Source: Microbacterium sp. SORGH_AS_0862
GTDB lineage: Bacteria; Actinomycetota; Actinomycetes; Actinomycetales; Microbacteriaceae
Length of the DNA stretch: 64,000 nt
Direction of reading: 5' to 3'
NCBI RefSeq assembly: GCF_030818795.1
Contig: NZ_JAUTAY010000001.1
Location: 2,852,001 to 2,916,000, forward strand
The position numbers were made by a program, and so were the translations under genes. Shown here piece after piece: positions 37,112 through 45,396 of this stretch; position 1 is the stretch's first letter, and every line of letters starts with the position of its first letter. The notes below the pieces were generated by a model that searched no databases, was not told the DNA's origin, and worked only from the letters and a program-made list of their open reading frames with translations.

Positions 37112-38404
37112 TCAGGCGGGGGATGCCGGCAGCTGTGCCCCGTCGGCGGAGGCGTGCTCTTCCGCGTCGTCGGATGCGGCCCGCCGCACCTCGTCGAGAG
37201 CAGCGGTGAACTCTGGGGCGCTCAGCCGACGCGGCGTCGACTCGAGCGCGGCGGGGGAGGCGACCGCATCCAGCTTGGTCTCGTCGATACCCGGGAAGCG
37301 TCGCGCGGTCACCAGGACGCGGCTCTCGAGCGAACCCACGAACCGGTTGTAGCCGTCGACCGTGCGCTCGATGCCGCGACGCAGGTCGTCGATGTGCTTG
37401 GTGAGCCCGCCGAGTCGCTCATAGAGCTGTGTGCCCAGCGTGAACAGCTCGCGGGCGTCGTCGGAGACCGCCTCCTGCGTCCACGTGTAGGCGACCGTGC
37501 GGAGCACCGCCCAGAGGTTGACGGGGGAAGCGAGCGCGACGCGCTGGCGGAACGCGTAGTCGAGCAGTGCGGGGTCTTCGTCGAGCGCCGTCGCCAGCAG
37601 TGCCTCGTTCGGCACGAAACAGATGACGAACTCGGGGCTCGATTCGATTCCCGCCCAGTACTGCTTCTTCGCGAGCGCGTCGATGTGGGCGCGCAGAGCC
37701 TTCACGTGCTTGTCGCGGAGCGCGCGGCGGCGCATCGCGTCCTCGCCCTGAGCGGTCTCGGCGATCGCCTGCGCCTCGATGAACGCGTCGAGGGGCACTT
37801 TGGCGTCGACGGCGATGGCCTTGCCGCCGGGGAGCCGCACGATCATGTCGGGGCGACCCGAGCCCGCATCCGAGCCGATCGATGACTGCACGTCGAAGTC
37901 CACGTGGCGGGTGAGTCCCGCCGCCTCGACGACGCGGCGCAGCTGCACCTCGCCCCACACGCCGCGGGTGCTCGTCGAGCGCAGCGCCGAGGAGAGTGAC
38001 GCGGTCGTGTCGCGCAGCAGGTCGTCGGTCTCCTGCGCGCGGCGAAGCTGCTCGGCCAGAGCACCGTACTGGGCGTGGCGCTCTCGCTCGAGGTCGTCGA
38101 CCTTGATCCGCACCTGCGCGAGGGTGTCGCGGACGGGGGCGAGGGCGGCCACGACGGCGTTCTCGCGACGATCGCGGTCGTCGCGTTCGCGTTGTTCGGC
38201 GCGCTGACGCTCCACGAACTCGCGGTACAGCCCACCCTGCCGCTCGAGTTCGGCGCGCGCCGCCGCAGCGGCGGATTCGGCGGCCGCGGCGCGGGCCGAG
38301 AGCGCGCCCTGCTGACCGGAGGCGCGGGCGTGCGCGGCGAACCAGCCGAGGGCGATGCCGGCCGCGAGGCACAGCGCGGCGACGAGGAGGATCACGGGGT
38401 CCAT
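37112..38404 (-). CDS. rmuC: DNA recombination protein RmuC
   Basis: The protein has 430 residues. One N-terminal helix (VILLVAALCLAAGIALGWF) precedes a long Ala/Arg/Glu-rich coiled coil (about 35-130). The RmuC nuclease-like domain follows with STRGVWGEVQLRRVVEAAGL, PDMIVRLPGGKAIAVDAKVPLD and FVPNEALLATAL. RmuC limits inversions at short repeats; the fold is related to restriction nucleases (Asp and the D-x-K pair visible). ATG 38404 is used; GTG 38410 is an alternative. It is 35 bases from the exonuclease gene upstream. Confidence 0.94.
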   Translation of the reverse strand: MDPVILLVAALCLAAGIALGWFAAHARASGQQGALSARAAAAESAAAAARAELERQGGLYREFVERQRAEQRERDDRDRRENAVVAALAPVRDTLAQVRIKVDDLERERHAQYGALAEQLRRAQETDDLLRDTTASLSSALRSTSTRGVWGEVQLRRVVEAAGLTRHVDFDVQSSIGSDAGSGRPDMIVRLPGGKAIAVDAKVPLDAFIEAQAIAETAQGEDAMRRRALRDKHVKALRAHIDALAKKQYWAGIESSPEFVICFVPNEALLATALDEDPALLDYAFRQRVALASPVNLWAVLRTVAYTWTQEAVSDDARELFTLGTQLYERLGGLTKHIDDLRRGIERTVDGYNRFVGSLESRVLVTARRFPGIDETKLDAVASPAALESTPRRLSAPEFTAALDEVRRAASDDAEEHASADGAQLPASPA

Positions 38405-38439
38405 GAGCACAGCATGCCCGGAGCCGCGGACATCGCCGG

Positions 38440-39027
38440 TCAGGCGGCCGCGGCGACCGCCGTGTCGATCTCGCAGATCCGGATGCGGGAGGCCTCGGCG
38501 AGGGCGTCGATGTCGGGCGCATCCCAGCGCCGCGCGGCATCGATCATGATGGCAGCGGACGCGGCCGCATCCGCTGTCGCGTCGTGGTGGCGGAACTCCG
38601 CGAAGCCCGCCTCGGCCGCGACGATCGGCAGCCGGTAGCTCGGCAGGTCGTAGGTGCGGCGCGCGAGCTGCAGGCTGCAGGCGTAGCGGTAGGGCGGGCA
38701 GATGTCGCCGGTCGCGGCGCACGCGCGCCGCAGCACCGCCATGTCGAACCCGGCGTTGTGCGCGACGAGCACGTCCGCGCCGGCGAACGCCGCGATGTCG
38801 TCGAGCTGCTCGCTCCAGCCCTTCGCGTCCACCACGTGCTCCGGGCGGATGCCGTGGATGCCGATGTTCAACTCGAAGAAGCGATCGTGACCCTCGGGCG
38901 GACGGATCAGCCACCCCGCGGTCGCGACGATGCGGCCGCCGCGGACGCGGGCCAGACCCACCGCGCACGCCGAAGCGCTGGAGGAGTTCGCCGTCTCGAA
39001 GTCGATCGCGGTGAAATCCAGTGACAC
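38440..39027 (-). CDS. DnaQ-like 3'-5' exonuclease
   Basis: The protein has 195 residues. The DEDDh residues are in LDFTAIDFETANSSS (Asp and Glu), VLVAHNAGFDMAVLRR (Asp) and FRHHDATADAAASA (His and Asp). GTG 39027 is chosen because the residues before it in the open frame are not family-like. It is likely cotranscribed with rmuC, which fits a DNA repair or end-processing role. Confidence 0.9.
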   Translation of the reverse strand: MSLDFTAIDFETANSSSASACAVGLARVRGGRIVATAGWLIRPPEGHDRFFELNIGIHGIRPEHVVDAKGWSEQLDDIAAFAGADVLVAHNAGFDMAVLRRACAATGDICPPYRYACSLQLARRTYDLPSYRLPIVAAEAGFAEFRHHDATADAAASAAIMIDAARRWDAPDIDALAEASRIRICEIDTAVAAAA

Positions 39028-39143
39028 GCTCTCACCCTCACCCGGATGCCCGCGACGCCCGGTGAGGCGCGCCGGGGTCGGGGCATCCGGGGCTGCGTGG
39101 TGGGGCTGGTAGTCCGGGCGGTGGTTGCTCGGGCGTACGGACG

Positions 39144-39208
39144 TCGGAGATTCGGCGTTACGTCGGAGGTTTTGTGCCGCATCCTCCGAAATTCGTGCGT
39201 TCCTCCGA
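39144..39208. repeat. Four-copy TCGGAG palindromic array
   Basis: TCGGAG at 39144-39149 and TCGGAGG at 39163-39169 are followed by CCTCCGA at 39183-39189 and 39202-39208. The spacing is 19 in both arms, so the whole is a 26-base inverted repeat with conserved ends. It lies in the divergent region between the exonuclease gene and ychF. It could be an operator or a REP-like element. Confidence 0.55.
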
Positions 39209-39304
39209 GCTGCGGATGCGGCGGGCTGGCTCGTGTGGCGCGCGCTGGGGCGGACCGGGCGCGCCAACCCAGCGCCCCCGGCGGGTGCCGAGCCGTGGGA
39301 CGCC

Positions 39305-39310
39305 TAGACT
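39305..39310 (+). promoter_or_regulatory. -10 box of ychF
   Basis: TAGACT lies 8 bases before GTG 39319 and only 2 bases before ATG 39313. The predicted transcription start therefore excludes the ATG. Confidence 0.5.
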
Positions 39311-39318
39311 TGATGCCC

Positions 39319-40392
39319 GTGGCTCTTACCATCGGAATCGTCGGGCTGCCGAATGTCGGCAAGTCCACCCTGTTCAACGCCCTGACCAAGAATCAGGTGC
39401 TCGCGGCGAACTACCCGTTCGCGACGATCGAGCCGAACGTGGGTGTCGTCAACCTGCCCGATGCGCGCCTCGACAAGCTCGCCGAGATCTTCGGCAGCGA
39501 GCGCATCCTGCCGGCTGCCGTGTCGTTCGTCGACATCGCGGGCATCGTGCGCGGCGCGAGTGAAGGGGAGGGGCTCGGCAACAAGTTCCTCGCCAACATC
39601 CGCGAGGCCGACGCGATTGCGCAGGTCGTGCGCGGATTCGCCGATTCCGACGTCGTGCACGTCGACGGCAACGTCGACCCGAAGAACGACATGGAGACCA
39701 TCAACGCCGAGCTGCAGCTCGCAGACCTCGACACCCTCGAGCGCGCGATCACGCGATACGAGAAAGAGGTGCGCGGCAAGAAGCTCGAGCCGATCGTCCT
39801 TGAGACGGCGCAGGCAGCGAAGGACGCGCTCGAGCGCGGGCAGCTGCTGTCGGCATCCGGAATCGACCTGGCTCCCATCAAGGAGCTCGGCCTGCTGACA
39901 GCGAAGCCGTTCATCTTCGTCTTCAACGTGGACGAGGACGTGCTCACGGATGCGGACCGCAAGGCCGAGCTCGCAGCGCTCGTCGCCCCCGCGCAGGCGG
40001 TTTTCCTCGACGCGAAGATCGAGTCGGAGCTGATCGACCTCGACCCCGAGGAAGCCGCTGAGCTGCTCGCGTCGACGGGCCAGGACGAGTCGGGTCTCGA
40101 CCAGCTCGCGCGTATCGGTTTCGACACGCTGGGCCTGCAGACCTACCTCACCGCGGGTCCGAAGGAAGCGCGTGCCTGGACGATCGGCAAGGGCTGGAAG
40201 GCGCCGCAGGCCGCCGGCGTCATCCACACCGACTTCGAGAAGGGCTTCATCAAGGCCGAGGTCATCTCGTTCGACGATCTCGTCGCGACGGGATCGGTCG
40301 TCGAGGCCCGTGCGAAGGGCAAGGCACGCCTCGAAGGCAAGGACTACGTCATGCAGGACGGCGACGTCGTGGAGTTCCGCTTCAACAACTGA
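39319..40392 (+). CDS. ychF: Redox-regulated ATPase YchF (OLA1 family)
   Basis: The protein has 357 residues. YchF is a ribosome-associated Obg-family P-loop protein that prefers ATP. P-loop GLPNVGKST (9-17), NYPFATIEPNVG, FVDIAGIVRGASEGEGLGN and the altered G4 segment FNVDEDV are present. The C-terminal TGS-like domain includes TYLTAGPKEARAWTI, FEKGFIKAEV and GKDYVMQDGDVVEFRFNN. I chose GTG 39319 over ATG 39313 because of the -10 box position and because family members start MALTIGIVG. Confidence 0.96.
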   Translation: MALTIGIVGLPNVGKSTLFNALTKNQVLAANYPFATIEPNVGVVNLPDARLDKLAEIFGSERILPAAVSFVDIAGIVRGASEGEGLGNKFLANIREADAIAQVVRGFADSDVVHVDGNVDPKNDMETINAELQLADLDTLERAITRYEKEVRGKKLEPIVLETAQAAKDALERGQLLSASGIDLAPIKELGLLTAKPFIFVFNVDEDVLTDADRKAELAALVAPAQAVFLDAKIESELIDLDPEEAAELLASTGQDESGLDQLARIGFDTLGLQTYLTAGPKEARAWTIGKGWKAPQAAGVIHTDFEKGFIKAEVISFDDLVATGSVVEARAKGKARLEGKDYVMQDGDVVEFRFNN

Positions 40393-40423
40393 GCGAGCCG
40401 CGCGGACTGGCACTATCGCTTCC

Positions 40424-40741
40424 ATGGCCGAGCTCCTTGTCGAAATCCACGTGCCTTTGACGCCGAGCGGCGTGCCAGAGGGCGAGTACCCCTTTCCCTG
40501 GATCGATTCCGTGATGGAGTTCCTCTTCGAACTCGACGGGTCGAAGGGCGAGATGTTCGATGACGGAGAGCAGCTCGGTGATGAGTATCTGTTCTTCGTT
40601 CACGGCGCGCCCGAGGCGGATCTCATCGCATTGGCCCGCGAGGTAGCAGCCCTGCCCGGTGTGCCTTCGGGCGTCTACGCGACCGTGACGGACACCGATG
40701 CCGATATGGGTGGCGGCACCCGCGTTGAACTCGACGGATGA
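40424..40741 (+). CDS. Unknown small acidic protein
   Basis: The protein has 105 residues and no predicted membrane segment. It is rich in Asp/Glu and reads as a small alpha-beta fold: VEIHVPLTPSGVPEGEYPFP, MEFLFELDGSKGEMFDDGEQ, EYLFFVHGAPEADLIALARE, then VYATVTDTDADMGGGTRVEL. That shape is common among immunity-like or sensor proteins, but no family is recognised. ATG 40424 lies 6 bases after an ACTATC box. It opens a run of small unknown genes. Confidence 0.65.
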   Translation: MAELLVEIHVPLTPSGVPEGEYPFPWIDSVMEFLFELDGSKGEMFDDGEQLGDEYLFFVHGAPEADLIALAREVAALPGVPSGVYATVTDTDADMGGGTRVELDG

Positions 40742-40866
40742 CCGGGAGAGCGAGGTCGTCGAGTTCACTTCCTCGCAGCATCCGGCGAGCAGGCATGCGT
40801 GCCCGGTTCGCTGACGCGATCATGGGCCGAAGATAGGGCTTTGCCACAGCCGAGTCGGCCGACCGA

Positions 40867-40872
40867 CAGAAT
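40867..40872 (+). promoter_or_regulatory. Leaderless -10 box
   Basis: CAGAAT ends 6 bases before ATG 40879 of the RraB-like gene. Confidence 0.4.
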
Positions 40873-40878
40873 GTCCGT

Positions 40879-41226
40879 ATGCGTGCTTCGTCCCCTTCCG
40901 ACCACCTGGCCAACTGGCTGGCTCAGAAGCAACAACGGCGCGAGCTCGGTGACCGACTCGAGCAGCACCGAGAGCTCGATCACTTCTTCTCCTTTCGGAG
41001 AAGGTCGAATGCGGAGGCCGCGGCTCAGGCGCTCGCAGATGCGGACTTCCGAGTCTCCGTCGAGCCGGGGCTGCTGCGTACATCCTTGACCGCCTCCAGA
41101 GATGATGCCCTCACCGACGCCGATGTTGCGCGCGTCATCCATGAATTCGTGGGTATCGCCGCGACGCACGGAGGTCGCTACGACGGATTCGGCGGAACCA
41201 TCGTTCCCGTGGATGAAGAATCATGA
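40879..41226 (+). CDS. RraB-like (regulator of ribonuclease E activity B) domain protein
   Basis: The protein has 115 residues. After a charged helix (ANWLAQKQQRRELGDRLEQHR) the domain begins LDHFFSFRRRSNAEAAAQAL and continues DFRVSVEPGLLRTSLTA, ending GRYDGFGGTIV. This order of beta-alpha-beta with a final YDGxG motif is that of RraB domains, which inhibit RNase E in enterobacteria. Whether it binds RNase here is unknown. Its stop overlaps the next gene's ATG. Confidence 0.7.
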   Translation: MRASSPSDHLANWLAQKQQRRELGDRLEQHRELDHFFSFRRRSNAEAAAQALADADFRVSVEPGLLRTSLTASRDDALTDADVARVIHEFVGIAATHGGRYDGFGGTIVPVDEES

Positions 41227-41728
41227 CAGGCGACTCCCCAGAGCGGACGTGCTTCGAGGTCAGCGAACGACCTCTGGCAGTTCTACGAAGCCCGATCTGA
41301 GACCGGCCGCGCGTCACTCTCAGATCAGGAGCGCGGGATCCTTGCCATTCTCGACATGCGCCAGGAGGTCAGCTCTGGCGGATTCGGTTCTTACTTCCGG
41401 TACTGGGGCGGCGACACCGCCGAAGAGGCCTTGCGCGCTCTTCCGCTGTTCCTCGGCAGTGAATGGGAGAACGTCCTTCGTGAGGTGATGGGCGTCCTGG
41501 GAGATCCTTATCCGAGCGACATCGGCGCGCGTGAGGTTCGCCTCGAGGGGGCAGGGGTCGAGGAGCGTCTGCTCGTCCTCGATCAGCGGCTCTCCGCGTT
41601 GGAGACTGCTTCCGACGCTGACGTGCGCCTCGCGGCTGCGCTCGCGGCGATCCGGAGGCGACACCGTTCAGAGGGCTCTGGATGCCGAGCTGTGGCTTCC
41701 GGTCGAACGGATGACGCCGGCCGTCTAG
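41223..41728 (+). pseudogene. DMP19/DUF4375-like protein with two apparent +1 frameshifts
   Basis: ATG 41223 overlaps the preceding stop (ATGA) but its frame ends after 25 codons. One extra C in CCCC 41236-41239 would restore SANDLWQFYEARSETG, then MRQEVSSGGFGSYFRYW, the DMP19 (DUF4375) core. Near 41651 the frame again fails; a further +1 shift gives GGDTVQRALDAELWLPVER and a stop at 41726-41728, convergent with the next gene. Read without repair, only a fragment from ATG 41356 would be made. Decay or sequence error are both possible. Confidence 0.6.
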
Positions 41729-41729
41729 C

Positions 41730-42086
41730 TCAGGATGCGGCGTCGCGTGCCCACCGTTCGCGCGGCGGCACCTCTTCCCACCGCTCCCGCAACGGCGCGT
41801 CGGCATCGACGGCCCGGTAGATCGGCGCTCCACGGATGCAGAGCCCCCAGAACCAGGTTCGGCCGCACGTCAGGCACTCCAGGTAGCTGATGATCGTGAA
41901 CTTCAGATCGGACTCCGCCAGCGCGAGCATGTCGCCGAGTGCCACGTCGCCGCGGATGAACCGCATCCGGCCGTCGTTCACACGTCGCTGCAGCTCTTCG
42001 CTCGTGCGTTGGATGGCGATGTCGTGCGGAGGCCTTCCGTCGTTGTGCACGAGCGCGGTCTCGCAGACGTCGCAGCTCGCATCCAT
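41730..42086 (-). CDS. Unknown small protein with a possible zinc ribbon
   Basis: The protein has 118 residues. Two Cys pairs are visible: MDASCDVCETAL at the start and LECLTCGRTWFWGLCIRG later, a spacing compatible with one zinc site. The middle (SEELQRRVNDGRMRFIRGDVALGDMLALAESDLKF) is helical. No family is recognised. ATG 42086 is divergent from the lipoprotein gene, with 32 bases between. Confidence 0.7.
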   Translation of the reverse strand: MDASCDVCETALVHNDGRPPHDIAIQRTSEELQRRVNDGRMRFIRGDVALGDMLALAESDLKFTIISYLECLTCGRTWFWGLCIRGAPIYRAVDADAPLRERWEEVPPRERWARDAAS

Positions 42087-42106
42087 GGCCCCACCGTAAT
42101 CGCGAA

Positions 42107-42112
42107 TAGTCT
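42107..42112 (+). promoter_or_regulatory. Leaderless -10 box of lipoprotein gene
   Basis: TAGTCT ends 6 bases before GTG 42119. Confidence 0.5.
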
Positions 42113-42118
42113 GCACGC

Positions 42119-42685
42119 GTGATCCGTCGTATTGTCGCCGTCGTTGTGGCCGTCGCTGTTCTGGCGCTCAGCGGATGCGCGCAGTCCTACGACGGCGTCC
42201 TCTGGCGACAGATGGATGCCATGGAGGGCGGCCTCGTCGCCCGCATCACCGATCTGCGCGAGACCGGGGCGACGCGGGCGGATGCGGTGGCTGCCCTCAA
42301 ACGGGACACGTACTGGGACGGCGGCACTGCGCCCACATCGCTCGGCCCCACGGCTCCGGCCGTTCTGACCCACAGCTACCGGTGGGAGTCTGGCGACGCG
42401 TCCTTCGTGGAAGAGATCGTGCTCGTGGTCGACGTCTTCGCCTCCTCGGGGCTCCGCGACGAGGCGCCGCGGCACGACGGCGACGTCGGCGCCGCGGCCG
42501 TCATGGCCTACGCCGGGCCGCCCGCCATCTATACGTGCTTCTCGGTCCGCATCCGGTTCCTCGACGACCGCCTCATGGACTGGCATCGCCCGTGGGACGA
42601 TCCAGAGCAGCCGTGCCCCGAGGTGCTCGTGGACCGTCTGGGCGATGGCGCGCAGTACGTGCCGATCCACGAGTTCGACGGGTGA
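42119..42685 (+). CDS. Predicted lipoprotein, unknown function
   Basis: The protein has 188 residues. The N-terminus MIRRIVAVVVAVAVLALSGC is a lipoprotein signal peptide with lipobox LSGC and Cys20 as the lipidated residue. The mature part has one later Cys pair region (YTCFSVRIRFLDDRLMDWHRPWDDPEQPCPE) that may form a disulfide. It has no recognised domain. A second lipoprotein gene follows after 52 bases, so they may act together outside the membrane. Confidence 0.8.
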   Translation: MIRRIVAVVVAVAVLALSGCAQSYDGVLWRQMDAMEGGLVARITDLRETGATRADAVAALKRDTYWDGGTAPTSLGPTAPAVLTHSYRWESGDASFVEEIVLVVDVFASSGLRDEAPRHDGDVGAAAVMAYAGPPAIYTCFSVRIRFLDDRLMDWHRPWDDPEQPCPEVLVDRLGDGAQYVPIHEFDG

Positions 42686-42737
42686 CCACGGGGAATCCGT
42701 GATGCAGCGCACCCTGTGCTGCTGCCAGAGTGGGGGT

Positions 42738-43154
42738 ATGACGCCTCGACGACGATTCGCCCCAGCTCTCGCGTTCGCCGCGGCAGCGCTGGCGCTCGCC
42801 GGTTGCACGAGTGCGGCCGGCTACTCCGATCTGGACAGCACCGAGACGCGAGGGCTGCCGGACACAGTGCCGGAGGATACGCTGGCGAATTTCGATCTCG
42901 AATCGATGAGATGGGTTGCCGAGCACCAGGGCACCGAGGTCTGGCTGGCGCGGGGGAGCAGACCAGCGGAGGTCTGCATCCTCTTCTCTCCTGATGACGA
43001 TCACTGGGCGACAGGATGCGGGGGAGCAGGCGGACAGATGACAGTCTCGGGACGCGGTCCGCAGAGGTTCGTCGTCGTTCCCGACGGGCAGCCCGCCCCC
43101 GAGGGGTTCGTCGCGATCTCGCACAATGTCTACGCAGCGTCGACCGAAGAGTAA
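42738..43154 (+). CDS. Predicted lipoprotein, unknown function
   Basis: The protein has 138 residues. The signal peptide ends in the lipobox LAGC with Cys23. The mature part contains MRWVAEHQGTEVWLARGS, then CILFSPDDDHWATGCGG with two Cys that may pair, and a Gly-rich stretch. No family is recognised. ATG 42738 follows a GGGGGT stretch; the protein size and lipobox make it a real gene. Confidence 0.78.
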   Translation: MTPRRRFAPALAFAAAALALAGCTSAAGYSDLDSTETRGLPDTVPEDTLANFDLESMRWVAEHQGTEVWLARGSRPAEVCILFSPDDDHWATGCGGAGGQMTVSGRGPQRFVVVPDGQPAPEGFVAISHNVYAASTEE

Positions 43155-43208
43155 TACGCGGAGATCCGTGAGGCATTCGGCCCGCTGTGCGCTCTGCGCC
43201 CGGGAGCG

Positions 43209-43541
43209 TCAGTCCTCCACGTGCCCCACGGACTTCGCCTCGAGGAACGCACAGAGTTCGGCGGCGACCGAGAGTTCCGCGGCGAGATGCTGCAACTCGA
43301 AGCTCGTGAGCACCGTCGTCTCCGTCTGCGGTTCCAACGTCACACGCCAGCGTGCGTCGCCGATCTCGATCGGCTCCATGTAGATCGAGATGTGCGCGGT
43401 GCGCAGCGGAACGAGCACGAGCCCGGTGTCACCGCCCTCGGATCCGTCTTGGACCGCGACCCGGATGAGGTCTCCCGCCTCGCGTGAACGGTGAAACTCG
43501 TCGAGCCAGGTCTCGAGCGTCGCTTTGCTTCTGAAGGGCAC
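43209..43541 (-). CDS. Unknown small protein
   Basis: The protein has 110 residues and no membrane segment. It reads as mixed alpha-beta: ATLETWLDEFHRSREAGDLIRV, TGLVLVPLRTAHISIYMEPIEI, ARWRVTLEPQTETTVLTSFELQ, then a helical end HLAAELSVAAELCAFLEAK. GTG 43541 is chosen because codon use is coding-like from there on. No function can be assigned. Confidence 0.65.
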   Translation of the reverse strand: MPFRSKATLETWLDEFHRSREAGDLIRVAVQDGSEGGDTGLVLVPLRTAHISIYMEPIEIGDARWRVTLEPQTETTVLTSFELQHLAAELSVAAELCAFLEAKSVGHVED

Positions 43542-43717
43542 CGTGGGTCCTCGCGTTCTGCATGGGCGCGGACCTGCAGAACCGCGCCGTTGCCGCGATC
43601 GTAACCGGAAGAGCCGAAGAACTTCGCCAGAGGCGCACGATCCGTGGACAACAGTGGTGCGCGAAGCGCGGCGCGCCGACGTTTCGCCCAACCTGTGAGA
43701 GGTACATGTGGCAGGCG

Positions 43718-43723
43718 TAACGT
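43718..43723 (+). promoter_or_regulatory. Leaderless -10 box
   Basis: TAACGT ends 6 bases before ATG 43730. It supports that start although the coding frame lies one base off downstream. Confidence 0.4.
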
Positions 43724-43729
43724 CCGGCT

Positions 43730-44069
43730 ATGGAGACACAGACACGAACGGGCGGCGCAGACGCCGCCACGCTGGGCCTCGGATCGGCGGCTCGAGATCG
43801 CCAACACGAACCTCGAGGAACTGCGTGACGGACTCGCCGCTGTCCTGATGGACCGACTGGCCGAGATCAGCGAGCGTGTGCGTGCCGTGCGCGACGCCGC
43901 GGACGTGCGCATGAAGGATGCGGCCGATCACGAGCACACGCGAGCAGGCGCCGTGGTCGCTCTTGCCGAGTCCGTGCGTTTCCGTGCGTCTGGGCAGTCG
44001 GACGCGGATGCGGCGCAGCTGTCCGAGTGGGACGGTGAGGGCGGTCACGAGCGTACGCCGCGCTCGTGA
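43730..44069 (+). pseudogene. Helical unknown protein with apparent +1 frameshift near its start
   Basis: ATG 43730 (METQTRT) sits behind a -10 box, but coding-like sequence from about 43755 lies one frame later: RWASDRRLEIANTNLEEL, then LMDRLAEISERVRAVRDAAD and AGAVVALAESVRFRASGQSD to TGA 44067-44069. An extra G in GGG 43749-43751 would join the two. The product would be about 112 residues, almost entirely helical. No family is recognised. Confidence 0.5.
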
Positions 44070-44164
44070 TGGGGGCGGCGAGGGTCATGAACGAGTTCCG
44101 CGCGACCATGCCCCGAACCGCCCACGCTCCTCGCGGCGCGAGCGAGTTCACCGCACTCGCCTAG
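44069..44164 (+). CDS. Very small ORF coupled to the preceding gene
   Basis: ATG 44069 overlaps the previous stop (TGATG). The 31-residue product begins MGAARVMNEFRATMPRT and has GC-rich third positions. It may be a real small protein or chance. From 44165 to 44355 I see no gene. Confidence 0.3.
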   Translation: MGAARVMNEFRATMPRTAHAPRGASEFTALA

Positions 44165-44355
44165 CGAGCGCGACGTGTTCGGCTGCCCGCTCGTCGAGCA
44201 GCGCAGCCGAATCGCCGGCCTGACGAGACGTGTCAGCTGCGGTTGCGGCGCGAGCGTTGATGGATGATGCCGGTCAGGGGCGCCCAGCGGGACGTGACAC
44301 AGTAGGGGAGTGCTCCGCCTCGGTGATGGCATATCGAACCGAGAAGAGGGCGCAC

Positions 44356-44787
44356 ATGCCGACATGGTGGGAAGAACTGCTGCACATCACGACGGGTCGC
44401 GTCGGCCGTCACGCTGATCTGCCGGACCTGCGGCACCTGCCTTCGCAGCCGGTGGCGCTCGAGCGGACGCACTACATCGTCAACGACCGCGAGCGGCACG
44501 GCGACGAGCGTCGCACCTACGTCCTGCGTCGCGCAAAGCACTCGCGCCGCGACAGAGGAGGCATCTCGGTGACCTCGAACGGACGCGGCGTGGGATATCT
44601 CCCCGCCGCCGCGGCCCGCGAGGTGGGGCCGCTGATCGACCGTCTGGGCGGTGCCGCCGTCGTCAACGGCGCGGGCGCCAAGGACGGTGGCATCCGGCTC
44701 TGGGTCGACCTTCCAGAGATCGACAGCCTCCGGCAGTTCGTCGAGAGTGTCGAGCGCACGCATCCGGCGGCGTCCACCACGTCCTGA
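44356..44787 (+). CDS. Unknown protein, distantly HIRAN-like
   Basis: The protein has 143 residues. The N-terminus MPTWWEELLHITTGRVGRH is followed by ALERTHYIVNDRERHGDERR, GISVTSNGRGVGYLPAAAAREVGPLIDRLGG and VNGAGAKDGGIRLWVDLPEI. The VTSNGRGVGYLPAAAARE segment resembles HIRAN domains, which bind DNA ends in repair proteins, but the match is loose. ATG 44356 has AGAGGG 6 bases upstream, which decides the start over the longer frame. Confidence 0.65.
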   Translation: MPTWWEELLHITTGRVGRHADLPDLRHLPSQPVALERTHYIVNDRERHGDERRTYVLRRAKHSRRDRGGISVTSNGRGVGYLPAAAAREVGPLIDRLGGAAVVNGAGAKDGGIRLWVDLPEIDSLRQFVESVERTHPAASTTS

Positions 44788-44802
44788 GAACGGTGCCGGC
44801 GG

Positions 44803-45357
44803 CTAGCGCCGAGCCGCCCGGGCGCGCTCCTTGATCGCATCGATGACAGCGGTCTTCGCATCCGCATAGGCGTTCATGTCCTCCCAGTCGCGCTGCATGA
44901 GCTCGCGCTTGGTCTGCTCATACAGCGCGCGATCCGCCGCATCCGTTCGCAGCCGGTCGCGCAGCAGGAGGTACTCGTCCACGGCGCGGGCGTCGTGCTC
45001 GTAGACGTGCACGTGCACGTTCCGCTCCGGTGTGCGCACCAGGCGGTGACCGGGCTCCCGTACGCGCAGCTCGTAGCCGGACCTGAGAAGCGCGTCCAGG
45101 TAGTCCTCTTCCGCGGTGATGTCCTCGACGGTCACGAGGACATCGATGATGGGCTTCGCGGCGAGACCCGGCACGGACGTCGAGCCGATGTGCGTGATCT
45201 CGACGTACCGGTCGGCGAGTGCCAGACGGATGCGGTCGCGATGCTCCGCGAACGCAAGGCGCCAGCTCGGGTCGTAGTCGCGGATGCCGACGGTCACCGG
45301 TTCCGGTCCGCCGACCAGCTCGAGCGATGTGACATCGGGACGGCGGCGACCGGGCAT
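44803..45357 (-). CDS. GrpB family protein (UPF0157, nucleotidyltransferase fold)
   Basis: The protein has 184 residues. IRDYDPSWRLAFAEHRDRIRLAL, ITHIGSTSVPGLAAKPIIDVLVTV and HRLVRTPERNVHVHVYEHDA are the family blocks; GSTSVPG and the Asp of IIDVLV form the nucleotidyltransferase-like site. The substrate is not known. ATG 45357 begins with MPGRRRPDVTSLELVGG, an extension common in the family. Confidence 0.92.
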   Translation of the reverse strand: MPGRRRPDVTSLELVGGPEPVTVGIRDYDPSWRLAFAEHRDRIRLALADRYVEITHIGSTSVPGLAAKPIIDVLVTVEDITAEEDYLDALLRSGYELRVREPGHRLVRTPERNVHVHVYEHDARAVDEYLLLRDRLRTDAADRALYEQTKRELMQRDWEDMNAYADAKTAVIDAIKERARAARR

Positions 45358-45396
45358 GGTTCATCATCGCGCGTCGCAGGCCGCACCGCGTGGGAT

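Noticed and set aside
39046..39318. N-terminal extension of YchF from an upstream start
   Set aside because: The extension is Arg/Gly-rich without family similarity and lies upstream of the -10 box.
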